A DNA stretch of 64,000 nt, taken from positions 21,767,514 to 21,831,513 of the forward strand of contig NC_134416.1 in assembly GCF_030867145.1 (NCBI RefSeq). The letters are read 5' to 3'. Numbering within the stretch: position 1 is the first letter of the stretch; each line of letters opens with the position of its first letter. The notes under the pieces are model-generated. The model saw only the letters and a list, made by a program, of their open reading frames with translations. It did no database searches and was not told the origin of the DNA. Both the position numbers and the translations under genes were made by a program. Below, in pieces: positions 1-60,370 of the stretch. The stretch comes from Opisthocomus hoazin. Its lineage: Eukaryota; Chordata; Aves; Opisthocomiformes; Opisthocomidae.

Positions 1-1787
1 GACATAAGTGTCTTGGAGGCTTCTTCATCCAATTCCCTCCCAAAGTGATGGCATCGCATATCGATTTGCTCTCAAGGTTTGCTCCCACATGGCCCCATCA
101 ACATCTCTGCTTTACTGAGAAGATGGTTTGGATGTGGAAAAGCCTTGACATTCCTTCAAACTACTCTGATAATAGGTGTAGCTTTTTCTTTCCTACGGCT
201 AATCAGGCTCAGAATTACCTGAATATGGGAGCTTCCCAAGAGGAGTGAATTATAGCAAAAGCTCCTTTCTCAGCCTGGGTGGTGCCTACACTTAACTAAA
301 TCAAAGTTTATTTAAAAGCTTATTAGAGCTTTTGGCTCCACACAGACATCACATTTATGGGAAGTTTTGATCAAAAAGCTTGGCGTGGCTACAATATTGT
401 TACAAGTCACTAAATGTTCTTGATATGTTTAAAATAGAAATTCTGTGTTCATTTTATATACAATTTATCTCAATTACAGTCAGCAAGACCAAGGTATTTG
501 TAGGTTTTTCAGAATCATCACCCTCCCTTTGAATCTTTCAAGCACATTTCCAGCTTACAATAAACCTGCTAATAATGCCCAAGCAGCCCATACAATAATC
601 ATTAAACTAAAAAAAAGGAATAACAAAGTTGATTACAGAATTAAAAGGAGGCAGCAGCTATTGACTTTTAATAGACCTATTAACAATTTTTCATGGTTTT
701 CATTCTTGATTCTAAGTTAAACAGAACAAACTGCAGCAGCTGTCCAGGGAAAGAGACATTGTTTTATCGGGTAGTATCCTTATGCCGCTGCCCACATCAG
801 GGTCTATCCACATTTACACGGTTTCCAAAGTCTAAACTGAAACAAATATTCTCAGACGGCCTGTGACAGCCTCGAGTGTCATATCTGTATTTAATGGAAT
901 AAAAAACACAAACCAACTTGTCAGACACACCACTGTGTCAAGCTCAATTACCTAAATAAACAGAGGTAATGGTTAATTTTACTTGCTGCTCACTTTTTTG
1001 AAACTGCCTCACTGTTGATTTTTGCAGTCTCTTCCCGGGAGGATTACATCTGCCTGGTTTAAAATTTCCCTTCCAAACATGATGTCCAAAACCTAAATGC
1101 TGGTTACAGAAAAAATATATAAATTTGGGAAAAGGTCCTTCATTCTTTGGCGAAAATTAGCCTTGATCCTAAGAGGAATCTTCTTTAAGCAAGCCCCATC
1201 TGTGGGACAAGCAGTGCCTCTATTGCAGATGCAAACAGGTCGTGACCTGCCACGGTGGAGGCCCAGGAGGAACTCGTCCCAAGCGAGCAGCCGCTCTCAA
1301 TGGGCCTTTCTCCGTCGGCAGCCCTGCGGCAGATGCCTACGTGCTAGCCAAACGGCAGGAGAACCCCGACGCTGAAAAGGTCACGTTGAAAGCGGTTAGA
1401 ACACATGCGGACGAGGAGAAAAACAATCCTGCGCTACAATTTCAAATGTTTTTTTTTAAAGACAGCCTTGCACTTCTCGTCATTTAGGCAATGCAAAAGC
1501 GCAGCGTATTTTGTCACCTTCTGCAGCGAAGAGAGCTGCTGGAGCCTCATGCAAGCTGGAAAGGGGACTCTTCCCTCTGGCTACCCCTTCGTCCTTGGAT
1601 AACGGGCCTCCTGTCTGGAAGCATTTTCCCCAGGTTATTCACTCCATGCTCTTCCACACACACAGACACACACAAAAAGGCCCAGTGGCTGCGAGAACCA
1701 AATGGTGATCACTGAGACACCATGAGTAATAGATCTGCCTACGCATTTACACATTGTTTGTCATGGATAAAAACCACCCTCCTGCAT
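1..1787. other. Intergenic flank, no gene seen
   Basis: This is AT-rich sequence downstream of the EMC2 3' end. Short open frames occur on both strands, but none has a recognisable domain, splice context or family resemblance. Around 1230-1400 the DNA is richer in G+C and CpG than its surroundings, without a clear island. I see no repeat family before the CR1 that starts near 1788. Confidence 0.6.
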
Positions 1788-2641
1788 TTGGGCGGGAGTG
1801 TCGATCTGCTTGAGGGTAGGAAGGCTCTGCAGAGGGATCTGGACAGACTGGATCGATGAACCGAGGCCAATCAACTAGGCCAAGTGCTGGGTCCTGCACT
1901 TGGGTCACAACCACCCCATGCAATGCTACAGGCTTGGGGAAGAGTGGCTGGAAAGCTGCCCAGAGGAAAAGGACCTTGGGGTGTTGGTTGACAGCTGGCT
2001 GAACATGAGCCAGCAGTGTGCCCAGGTGGCCAAGAAGGCCAACAGCATCCTGGCTTGTATCAGGAATGGTGTGGCCAGCAGCAGTAGGGAGCTGATCGTG
2101 TCCCTGTACTCGGCACTGGTGAGGCCGCACCTGGAGTACTGTGTTCAGTTTTGGGCCCCTCACTGCAAGAAGGACACTGAGGGGCTGGAGTGTGTCCAGA
2201 GAAGGGCAACAACACTGGTGAAGGGTCTGGAGAACAAGTCTTACGAGGAGCGGCTGAGGGAACTGGGATTGCTTGGTCTGGAGGAGGCTGAGGGGAGACT
2301 TTCTTGCTCTCTGCAACGACCTGAAAGGAGGTTGTAGTGAGGCAGGTGTTGGCCTCTTCTCCCATCTAACCAGCGATAGGACGAGAGGCAATGGCCTCAA
2401 GTTGTGTCAGGGGAGGTTTAGATTGGATATTAGGAAAAATTTCTTTACTGAAAGAGTGGTCAGGCATTGGAACAGGCTGCCCAGGGAGGTGGTGGAGTCC
2501 ATCCCCGGAGGTGTTCAAAAAACGTGTAGATATGGCACTACCATGGTTTAGTAGGCATGGTGGTGTTGGGTGGATGGTTGGACTTGATGATCTTCGAGGT
2601 CTTTTCCAACCTTAATGATTCTATGAATCTACGATTCTTTG
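1788..2641 (+). mobile_element. CR1 LINE fragment, 5'-truncated, plus strand
   Basis: This is the 3' part of a CR1 non-LTR retrotransposon. The 1900-2337 frame encodes the region after the reverse transcriptase catalytic block, with the typical stretches [20 protein letters not shown] and [13 protein letters not shown]. It is followed by the RTRGN and [10 protein letters not shown] blocks in a different frame (2273-2551). The copy ends in a degenerate GATTCTATGAATC tail at about 2617-2641, the expected CR1 3' end, which sets the orientation. The catalytic block is missing because the 5' part was lost, and in-frame stops and frame changes make it a dead copy. The left edge is judged from similarity to the CR1 at 34726-36820 and is approximate. 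Confidence 0.95.
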
Positions 2642-2890
2642 TCGAGCAAAGGAGCCAAGCCAACGGCAGGTGTCCAAGAGGACAGGCCTGTCGCCTGGTG
2701 CCCCTTCAGTCGAAGGCAAAGGCCAACATGCCAGCCTCAGGCGCGGGGCTGCGCGGGTGCCGCTGCAGTGATTCCTGTGCTGCTTGGGGCCGGGGCCCGT
2801 GGCGCAGACCCACGGTCGCTCCCTGGGGCCTGCCACAGCAGGCCCTGCTCCGGGGCGCAGGGGGGGAACCGGCCTTTGTGCCGCTCTCCA
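2642..2890. other. GC- and CpG-rich patch next to the CR1 tail
   Basis: Directly after the CR1 tail the sequence becomes strongly GC-rich for about 250 bp, with repeated CGCGGGG, GGGCCGGGGCCC and GCGCAG strings. It then returns to AT-rich DNA through a short CCTTCCTTCCCTCCTTCC tract. It is open in several frames on both strands, as GC-rich DNA tends to be, and none of the translations is recognisable. It could be a small orphan CpG island or GC-biased repeat flank; I assign no function. Confidence 0.4.
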
Positions 2891-5800
2891 GCCCTCCTTC
2901 CTTCCCTCCTTCCAGATATGCGTTAAAAGGATGGCACTGCTTTACGGGGGGTTTCCTCACCACAGAACAAAATAAATTCACCTATGAAGCACACTGATAA
3001 AGGTTTTCCATTTCACAGCCAGGAGCTGAAAAACAATTTTCTCTACCAGAGGCGGTTTTTGGGGGACTGGGGCTTTTTTGTTCTGTTGTTGTGGGGTGGT
3101 GCTTGGCATTTTCTGGCGTGGGCCTTTTCATTGGGTTTTTTTTGTTTGTTTGAGAGTTTGGGGTTTTTGTTTGGTTGCTTGTTGTTTCTGGTTTTTTTTT
3201 TAAGAGGCAGGTAGATTAATGACCATTCACTTCTGAAAACCAGTCTCTGGGTCGAACCCAAGTTCCAGCTGGTGCCTACCAAGAGGATACAGACCCGTAA
3301 GGGTGCAGAGTCATTCCAGATAAGGCAAATGACTGATTTCAAGTCCTTTACTCTCCATGTAGACTCAACTATCTGTAGTTAAACAGTAGTTAGTCCTAAA
3401 ATCTATGCGTGCACTGAGCAATGCAAGTACTAAGCAGTATTTCAAGACATACTAAGCAGTATTAGTTTTCTAGACAAAACCACATTCACAACTGTTCTAA
3501 GGCTCCTCCACTCTGCTGCTAACTGGAGGGAGGGTGGGAGAACTGTCCTCTCCCCACACACCGGGGTACGTGTGCAGTGCACAGCACTGCTTCACCAGAA
3601 TGTATGGCTTAGACTTTAATGAGGTGTTGGTTTTAGAGCCGAATATATGGAAGCTCTTGAGTTACAAGCAGAATTATTATTGCAAACCTGACTACAACTA
3701 CAGTTGGTGTTCTTGGAAGATGAGGGTGCAAGTAACAAGAAGCTAACAAATTCATGCCAGTAAGTCAAGTTTAATTTGCTTTCCTTTCCCCCTCCCTCCT
3801 GAAGCTGGCCGAAACACAAGTTCCACCGTAAATGCAGTGACTAGCAAACACGGGTGCCATCACAAATACAGCGCTGCCAAGAGGAAGTCCTCCGTTGACT
3901 AATAACAGAGTTTCCAGTAGCAACTGCAAGATATTCTGGGCACTGAACCGAAGAGATTTAGGGATATATTCTAAACAAGATGTGCTTTTTGCAAATACAG
4001 AATATGAATTGTATAACATTGGGACAAAAGGTTTTAAAAAGTCACCAGTAACTTCTATTACAAAGGCAGAACTAGAGGTTTTACTGGCTCTTCAACGACC
4101 TCTACTTCAACAGATAACAACACTAAGATCTCCCTATCAAGCCTATTATCAAAGTACGACTGCATAAAATAAAGACACAAGTCATTGCTACACAGTTTGG
4201 TACTGTTTTTGCTGTCGACTGAAAGAATATGAAAATGCAGCCTTTTAATTTGGAAAGAGGAGACGGCATGCTTGATAATAGTATTTTTGTGTAGCATTTG
4301 TCACTGTCAGAGCACAATACAGAGCATAATCAAGTTCATTTGTTAACTAAGTAACCCATTCTTTGAAAACCTATTCTTCAATGCGATGCAGCGTCAGTGA
4401 CATATTAAAAAATCATTTACTAGAACTGGAAAATTAATTTTATAAAGAACATATTATACCACAGCTTCTCTTCTGTACCCTTTCCTTGCTCAGATTGCAA
4501 GGCATTTCATACAGTTACTTCCCCTGCAGACACAGGATTTTTTTTAATTTTTTTTTTTCATTTGAATACGGAAAAAACCCTGAACTTCCACTGCTGCAAT
4601 TGAATAGTTCTATCAAAAACTTCTCAAGCATTTTCATAGAAGTTATTTATTTTGCCTTTGAAGTAAATACAAAATTGTCAGAAATATTTACTAGGTCAAA
4701 TTGTAAGCTCTGCTATGTGGGAATCATGCCAAAATACAAGCACAAACCAAAGTGCTAAAAAGTAATTTCAAAACGATGCTAAGCAGTAGTGAAAACTAGA
4801 AAGTTCTAAGCAGCCAAATCAGATGAGATTTGTCATTAAATCACTGAAAACAAGAAACAGAGCAAACGTCCTTACAGAGAAACTGACATACTATATGACC
4901 AAGTCTGACACGGTTATGTTGAAAGTTGCCTCTGAATAGAACATCATATGCAGCACCTTCCAGCAGCACAGATACCCGCTGCACAAGAACACGGCAATGC
5001 TAGTTTTTAATGCCTTGGAAGTAAAATGTTCTGCACTGCTAAGCAAATTTAGTCTACAGCATGGCCTCCCACCATTTTTAATTTTAGAATGCAACCAAGT
5101 TATTTGAGATGTAGGTGAGATAAAAAAAGACTAATGAGGGTTTTAAAACTCTAGATGGCACACTCATACAGTAAAAGATTGTACATCTGAACAGAAATAC
5201 GTAGGTTCACCTACAATACTTTCGTGGTTTTCCACCTGAAACATAACATAATCTACCTGCAAATACTGTTCTGAGGCCCATTTGTGAATTACTGTTATTA
5301 AAGGATCTGCACTATTCCCCCAACTTAGAAATGGGTGTTTTACTGCATTACTCTGCAGTATTTGCAGTTTCGTGTTAGAACAGTATTGAAGTAAGTTAGT
5401 TTAAGATTCCACATACAATTAAGTCTCATGGCACAGCACCCATCCTGTCACACTCCAGTCTACTTTGTGGATAATGGGAATGAGATCTTACCCATTTCTT
5501 AAAGGCACAGTCTCACGCAACTACCACTTCAGTTACGCACATTTTCAAGCTTTGCACTCGAAGGGGAAGTTTTTGTTGCTGCTTTGTTTTCAAGCAGGAG
5601 CTCAGCTTTGTTTCATTACATCAAGTGCAGGGTCATAAAAAGGACATTTTGATACACTGCCTCTAACCTACCCATCCAGATAGAAAGCAGCATAAAGTCT
5701 GAAACTCAGACCAGCTTGGATGATGGTAGCAGTCATGAAAATGACACCGCAGTATCTTTATTAGAATTTGTCAAGGGCATGTTGCTGCTGTCATGCAACC

Positions 5801-6594
5801 TACTGAAGCTGTAATAAAGGAAATGATAGCTGTGCAACTGAATTGCCACAGCACACATCTGAACGACATCCAGAATGATCAGAACGGCAAATTAATGAAT
5901 TAGGCTGTTTTAGTAATTATCTGCATAAATAAACCAGTGCCTAAAAGACAAATATGACACAGATTTACAGTGTGCTAGATGTTCCATGCTAATGGTGTAA
6001 GACCACTTTTATCCTCCAGCAAGCACGAGGCAGTCAAACCATCCATCTCATCCTTACCGCACAGTAACGGTTGGTGACAGTGGAGAAGCTCATCCACCAT
6101 CGCTTACACCACTGTGAAGGTGCACCCACATCATAGGCACAAAATCAGTGCAGACCAGCACGCAGCCCTGCGTTCAGATGGTTTTGAAATTCATGATGTG
6201 GAACATATGTACAACAAAGGACACCCGGAAGGCATAAAATAGTGCATATGCATATACTGATTGGAGAACTACATGGACATGGAAGCATTTGCCCACAAAG
6301 TCACAGAGAAGAATGTCTTTGGCCTTAAGCCACCACAAGAGCCCCTCTGAATGAGTTTTCTTCATTTCTACATCACTGGGTATCAGCTCGCTAATAAAAC
6401 TATTAACATCAACTTTTTTCTCTAATAATGTGTATTCATAATCACTCCTTGCTGGTACATATTTACCAGAAAGTGTACATCTGTAGCATGCTTTTACTCT
6501 TAAATATGCAAATAAGATAAAAATTTCCAACATATGTTATTCACCTACATATATAAATTCATCACTTCCATTTGCAAGTCAAATAAATCACTGT
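2891..6594. other. Intergenic DNA, nothing recognisable
   Basis: This is AT-rich sequence beyond the likely EMC2 poly(A) site. A G/T-rich low-complexity stretch lies at about 3055-3205. A 119-codon minus-strand open frame at 6174-6533 shows no domain and is most likely chance. I see no further exons or repeats. Confidence 0.55.
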
Positions 6595-6922
6595 CATTTT
6601 TTTAATCATTTAACAAGTTTATTTCTATAAATTATGGCTTAAAAGCAGGTACTGTAGATACAAAAAATCTTAAGAGACTGATGCGCAGCACATGTTATTT
6701 CTTTATGTTGTCTTTGTGCATAAGTTATTAATTTCAGTGGGTATTCATCACATTTCTCATAGCAGCAATAAATAGGCATTTTACTTTTCATAAAACATTA
6801 TTTTAGATAGCATGTTAATCAATACAAAATTAACTTTTAACAGCACTAGAGTAACATAACCCATAGGTCATTAAAGGTTGATCATGGAATTGGAAAATGT
6901 AACGCTGGACCTCTATGCCAAC
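6595..6922 (-). other. EMC2: EMC2 3' untranslated region (predicted)
   Basis: This stretch follows the EMC2 TAG stop on the minus strand. The first canonical AATAAA on that strand after the stop is at 6618-6623 (TTTATT on the plus strand), so cleavage is expected about 15-25 nt further, near 6595-6605. That gives a 3' UTR of roughly 320 nt. The exact end is inferred; a longer UTR using a later signal is possible. Confidence 0.6.
6618..6623 (-). promoter_or_regulatory. EMC2: Candidate EMC2 polyadenylation signal AATAAA
   Basis: The plus strand reads TTTATT here, giving AATAAA on the gene strand about 300 nt after the stop codon. It is the only canonical hexamer I found on that strand between the stop and this point. 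It lies in a T/A-rich context typical of a 3' end. Confidence 0.6.
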
Positions 6923-55650
<48,728 letters not shown>

Positions 55651-55654
<4 letters not shown>

Positions 55655-55662
55655 CTTGGCGG
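55651..55662 (-). promoter_or_regulatory. EMC2: YY1-type motif overlapping the start codon
   Basis: The gene strand reads CCGCCAAGATGGCG, close to the AAGATGGCGGC consensus bound by YY1 just downstream of many housekeeping transcription starts. Here the ATG inside the motif is the translation start, an arrangement known from other TATA-less CpG promoters. Binding is inferred, not shown. Confidence 0.65.
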
Positions 55663-55730
55663 CCGCCCCCGTGACGCGCCGCCGTGACGGGCCCGGCCGT
55701 CATTGGCGGGGCGGGCGGGCGGTGTCCCGC
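55655..55730 (-). promoter_or_regulatory. EMC2: EMC2 core promoter: CCAAT box, GC boxes, TGACG half-sites
   Basis: On the gene strand a CCAAT box lies at 55702-55706, about 50 bp before the ATG, preceded by CCCGCCC/GC boxes (55705-55722) typical of Sp1-class sites. TGACG half-sites of the CREB/ATF type are on the plus strand at 55672-55676 and 55685-55689. There is no TATA box. Transcription probably starts within roughly 50 bp of the ATG, giving a very short 5' UTR; the exact start is unknown. Confidence 0.6.
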
Positions 55731-56010
55731 GGCGCGGCCTGCCCGGAGCGGCCCGCATGACACCCCCCCTTCCCCGGCCCGCTTGAGGCCTGGGCCGCCC
55801 GACCCGCCTGACCAGCGAGGTGAGCCGTCCGCGCCTCTGCGTGAACCGCCACAGCGACAAATTTCCGACTGTCAGGGGGAGAAGCGCCCCCGCAGGGCCT
55901 TGCAGCCGGGAGCGGGGCCAGGGGCTCGCCGCCGGGCCCGGCCGCCTCTGCCTCCCCGCCGCCCTTTGTCGTCGGGCGCCGTGGCTTCTGCTGACCGCCA
56001 GTCACGGGGA

Positions 56011-56341
56011 TGAAGGTTTGCTTAGCAAAGAAGGCTCCTGATCTCAACACTGTGTAGCTGTTAAGAAATAAATGTCTTTATCTGCACTGAAGATGTTCAG
56101 AAAATGGCAATGGATTTTTGACTTCATGTTCATGTATGCTAAAGGAACTGGGATTTAGAAAATATCACCATAAACTTACTTGTCTGGCACTCAGCTCTGA
56201 CGAGATCTCTGCTGGGAAATGCCTCAGACTCCATACTCAATCCCCTAGCTCGATCAACAAATGTACCCCGGTATCAAGAAAACTGTTTATTTATTGTGTT
56301 GCTTCCTCTGAACTAGAATAAAATACCAATTCTTAATACAG
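56011..56341. other. Upstream flank between CpG island and CR1
   Basis: This is AT-rich intergenic DNA with one short open frame (56118-56321) of no recognisable family. No element is seen. Confidence 0.6.
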
Positions 56342-57067
56342 TCTAGTCCAACCCCCCTGCCAAAGCAGGGTCACCTACAGCAGGCTGCAGAGGACCTTGT
56401 CCAGGTGGGTCTTGAATATTTCCAGAGAAGAAGAATCCACAACCTCCCTGGGCAGCCTGTTCCAGTGCTCCATCACCCTCAGAGGGAAGAAGTTCTTCCC
56501 CGTGTTCAGACGGAACTTCCTATGCTTCAGTTTGTTCCCATTGCCCCTTGTCCTGTCACTGGGCACCACTGAAAAGAGTCTGGCCCCATGCTCCTGACAC
56601 CCACCCTTCAGATATTTATCAGCATTTATAAACCCCTGCTGAGCCTTCTTTTCTTCAGGCTGAACAAGCCCAGCTCCCTCAGCCTTTCCTCATAGGACAG
56701 ATGCTCCAGTCCCCTCACCATCCTTGTAGCCCTGCGCTGGACTCTCTCCAGTAGCTCCTCATCTTTCTTGAACTGGGGAGCCCAGATCTGGACTCAGTAC
56801 TCCAGATGGGGCCTCCCTAGGGCAGAGTAGAGGGGGCGGAGAACCTCCCTCGACCTACTGGCCACACTCCTCTTAATGCACCCCAGGATCCCATTGGCCT
56901 TCTTGGCAGCCAGGGCACACTGCTGGCCTGTGGTCAGCTTGTCATCCACCAGCACTCCCAGGTCCCTCTCTGCAGAGCTGCTCTCCAGCAGGTCCACCCC
57001 GAGCCTGTACTGATGCATGGGGTTGTTCCTCCCCAGGTGCAGGACCCTGCACTTGTCTTTGTTAAAT
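56342..57067 (-). mobile_element. CR1 LINE fragment lacking both ends, upstream of EMC2
   Basis: This CR1, about 0.7 kb, is in the same orientation as EMC2 and very close to the 52826-53722 copy. It starts abruptly at GTCTAGTCCAACCCCC (about 56342), so the terminal repeat and roughly the last 50 bp of a normal CR1 3' end are missing. At the other end similarity stops at about 57067. The minus-strand frame 56375-56569 carries [11 protein letters not shown] and [10 protein letters not shown], and 56794-57132 carries [17 protein letters not shown]. There is no catalytic block. Confidence 0.95.
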
Positions 57068-59744
57068 TCCAATGGGTAGGGAACTATTACTCCTTTTTTA
57101 CACTTAAACGAATGAATGCAGAATGGTAACACACCAGATCAATAAAGGACTTACCACACACCTGCTCTGCACATTACAGGGTATCACTGAAATAGCTGAG
57201 GTAAAATGAGAAGTCAGCTTGCAGAGTTCAGTGCGGCTGGATTGCTGAGCCAGCTGTAATGCCTAACATTACAATGGGACACAGACAGAACTATAAATCC
57301 GAAATTTCGATCCTTTTAAAAGCCCTGTCAGCTGCCACCTAATGCTGAAGGAACTGAAATTTGAGAAATGTGTGTTCAAAGTGTTAGGGAGGGGTTTGGA
57401 CTTTCAGTTCCCCGGACATCAGTTCTGTGCTTCTGCACCTGCCCACAACCTTCTGTCTCGGCAGGAGACGGCACATCACGGGCACTCGGTCCCGTTCCTG
57501 TTCTCAGCAAGAACTCTGCTCTCTCTGCTAGCTAGATTTAGACGGCTCCCTGGTTGTGTTGGAATGCTTCCTCAGACATGCAGCCCTCCACCTGCAGTGT
57601 TAAGAGGAGCCTGGATCCTGAAGTCATGTGCTGTAAGCGGTGCCTGCTGCCTTTTTTGGACACAGTCTTGAATGGTTTGCCTAAAATCACATACACCGTG
57701 TTCTGCCGAGCTCAAAACTGACCCTTCCACTGCATTCCTCTGCTCTTACTGTGGAAGAGAAAACCATCCACACTCACCAAGAGCCGGGAATTATTGTTAC
57801 AATATCCCGTTATTCCAGATACTGTTATAGTTGGAAACAGAAATGTTTTTGGTATGAAGCTTTTTCTTCTTGGAAACTGAAACAGTGGTTTTGAAAGATG
57901 TTTTCTGATGCCAAGGAGTTCCATCACTTAATTCAAAGTTTGAAGTGTTTTGCTAATAAAGCTTAAAATGCTCTAAAAAAGGCAATAGTTGTACAAAATA
58001 TCTTTTCTGGATCTGTCATGTTCTGCTCTTCTGCCATTTCTGCAGGAACCAACTGGAAAGGTAGTGATCCAAATTTCACATGATGTTAAATGCAAGGTGT
58101 TTTGAGTAGACTATTTTAAAATGCAGAAAAATCACCATAAGCTTTTTGTAGGTATCACAGCTAGTTCTACAAATTACCAAATAAAAATTAAAAAAAAAAA
58201 TCAACAGATATCTGTTTTTGCTCAGTTTCCTATTAAAAGACCTTTCTCTTTTATTATGAAACCCATCAGTCAGTTCAATAATAATTCATTCAGAATTACG
58301 GTTCAGAGAAGTGACACCTACCAAGGAAGAAGAACACAGTTTTCCAGCAAAGTATGGAAGTCTTATGTCCTGTCCATGAGATACGGGGCATATGGAAATA
58401 TCTGGGCTTGTCACCTAACAAAATCTAGAAACTATTTTAGTTCAGTAATGTTGGGGTTAGTTTAGTAATGTAACAATGGTGGCATCCTTCCAGTAGGTAG
58501 GAGATAGGAGACAACAACTCAGAAACAGCCATGGCGCCGGAAAGAATGCACATGGGTAGGATCCGTGTACACTGTGAATTAATAAAGTGCCAATTTGTCT
58601 TCTGCATGAACCAAATGGTTCATTTGCTTGTTAAGATGCACTTTCCCCCCATGCAAGAGTATGGACAAACTTCATTTTATGCAAGGAAGATTTACAGATA
58701 CTATTAACTTGTGCCGCACTGGTAAGGATCAGTTCTGGAAGATAAATTAGTGGAAGAAAAATACAGGAAATTCAAGAAATTTGAATCATGTGACTTAAGG
58801 ACTCTGTGCTTTCATGCGGGTGCCTTGGAGCCTGATCCAACTAGGCATTCATTTATTAGCATTGAACTTCCGATATTTTCTTACACCAAGTTTAAAATTT
58901 CCTAGTATGAAAGAAAAATAGGTAAGAAAATAAAAGAATAAATTTGCTTTAAGGGAATTACTATGATGAGTAATAATATGTAAAGGAGAACATTTTAATA
59001 TGCTTTTAAGTTTTATCACAGCATCACCACAAATATGAAACACCAAGCAAAAATTTTATAAATAATCTTGAAAAATTTTGAGGTTTTATCCTTACCATTT
59101 TGACTAGCACAAACTATTATATATTGCAACATATGTAGCAAAGCAGTACCATTTTGAATTTCTAATTCAGCATTAGTATTTACAGTCAATTTAAAATGAA
59201 TTCCCTCTTTCTGATTCCCAAAGTAAAGGACAAGAGGAGACCACAGCCGGAGGAGTTTTGTTATCCTTAAGCTACAAAGCTTCTTTGCTGTTGACACTCA
59301 CAAACTGAGAACACTGCCAGAATTACATCATTCAGCGTGCCATGAAAAAGACAAAGAGAAGGAACGTTTGGAAAGCTGGGGAAAACAAGAAATATAAATC
59401 AATTTGATGAATTGACAATGTTAACAACCCTTAAGCAAGCTGACCAGCGCTTGCTCTACAGCTTGATGCTCTAAGCTGTATCCTGAGAGCTTCCTGAGAT
59501 TGTTTTTAAAATGGCCGTGAAGCGAACAAACGCCACAGACCAAAGTTTCTGAGTTCGTGTGGTAAGATTGTACGTGCTTAAATTTTCGCATTTACTCGCT
59601 GAGTACATGCAAGCTTGGAACCGCTGTCCCAAAGACCTTCCTTTGCGTGCTTAATTAAGAATTTTTGTAGAGCCTTACCTAGATCCTGCGGGCATTAATT
59701 AAATGCAAGACTTCATTAATAGCAATACACTGAAGTGAAGGAAT
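57068..59744. other. Intergenic DNA upstream of EMC2, nothing recognised
   Basis: This is AT-rich unique sequence. Open frames of about 90-115 codons (57342-57671, 58121-58465, 59016-59297) have no recognisable domains and lie in sequence without exon-like boundaries. I see no repeats. Confidence 0.6.
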
Positions 59745-60370
59745 TCACAGTCGGGAGTCGGCTTTGCGAGGGGCAGGAGGGAGCTGAGGAGCTGGCGTCT
59801 GGCTGGGACGCAGCCCCCCCTGCCTGGCGGCCACCATTGCCGCTGGGTGGGTGCCGAATGGGTCAGCGCGGCTGGGAGACGGCAGAGTCGGGCCCTGCGG
59901 CCCCGGCCCCCTTTGCCGGCGGGGCTGGGGGTGGGAGGGAGCGGTGTGCGCAGGTTGCCGGCCGACCTGGTGCCACGGCGGGGATGGGGGAGCGGGAAAT
60001 AGGCTGAGTCTCGGTTTTCGCCCTGTTTCTGTGGCAGCCTTGTGCCCTCCCGTTGCAGGCAGCAATGCTCCTCTGAGGGCAGAGCAGAAGCAATGGACGT
60101 CGTGCCCACGTGCCTGCCAGGACGAGGACGTCTCTCTTGCACAAAAAACAAGGATGAGAAGCAGGGGGACCAGAGAGAGCCCCTCTCCCGGGGCAGCAGA
60201 TGGGGAAGAGCTGGAGGGAGGGCTCGGAGCCGGGGGTCTGCAGCTGAGCAGCTCCCAGGGCCTTCCTTCAGGGGTGGTGGGGGCCATGGCAGGCAGCTGC
60301 ACGCCCGCAGGCCTGCAGCCGAGGGGGCCCGGGCGGTCCCTCCCGCCCTCGACCCTGAGGCTCCCAGCCC
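59745..60370. promoter_or_regulatory. Second CpG-rich block, candidate orphan promoter
   Basis: About 600 bp of GC-rich, CpG-dense sequence (densest at 59745-60020) lies about 4.1 kb upstream of the EMC2 start. GC-box-like strings and GGCGGCCACCATTGCCGC occur within it. Open frames run through it on both strands (plus 59851-60441, 196 codons; minus 59745-60302, 185 codons), but the translations are low in complexity (rich in P, G, R, A) and match no family I know. It may be the promoter or first exon of a non-coding or unannotated transcript, or an orphan island. Confidence 0.5.

Noticed and set aside
6174..6533. 119-codon minus-strand open frame just past the EMC2 poly(A) signal
   Set aside because: No recognisable domain, no splice or promoter context, and its length is unremarkable for chance in this much sequence.
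55655..55760. ER stress response element in the EMC2 promoter
   Set aside because: The CCAAT box is present, but the sequence nine bases further reads GCCCG, not CCACG, so the composite element is not supported.
55690..57000. Divergent EIF3E gene sharing the EMC2 promoter
   Set aside because: No frame resembling the EIF3E N-terminus is found on the plus strand, and from memory the human genes are far apart.
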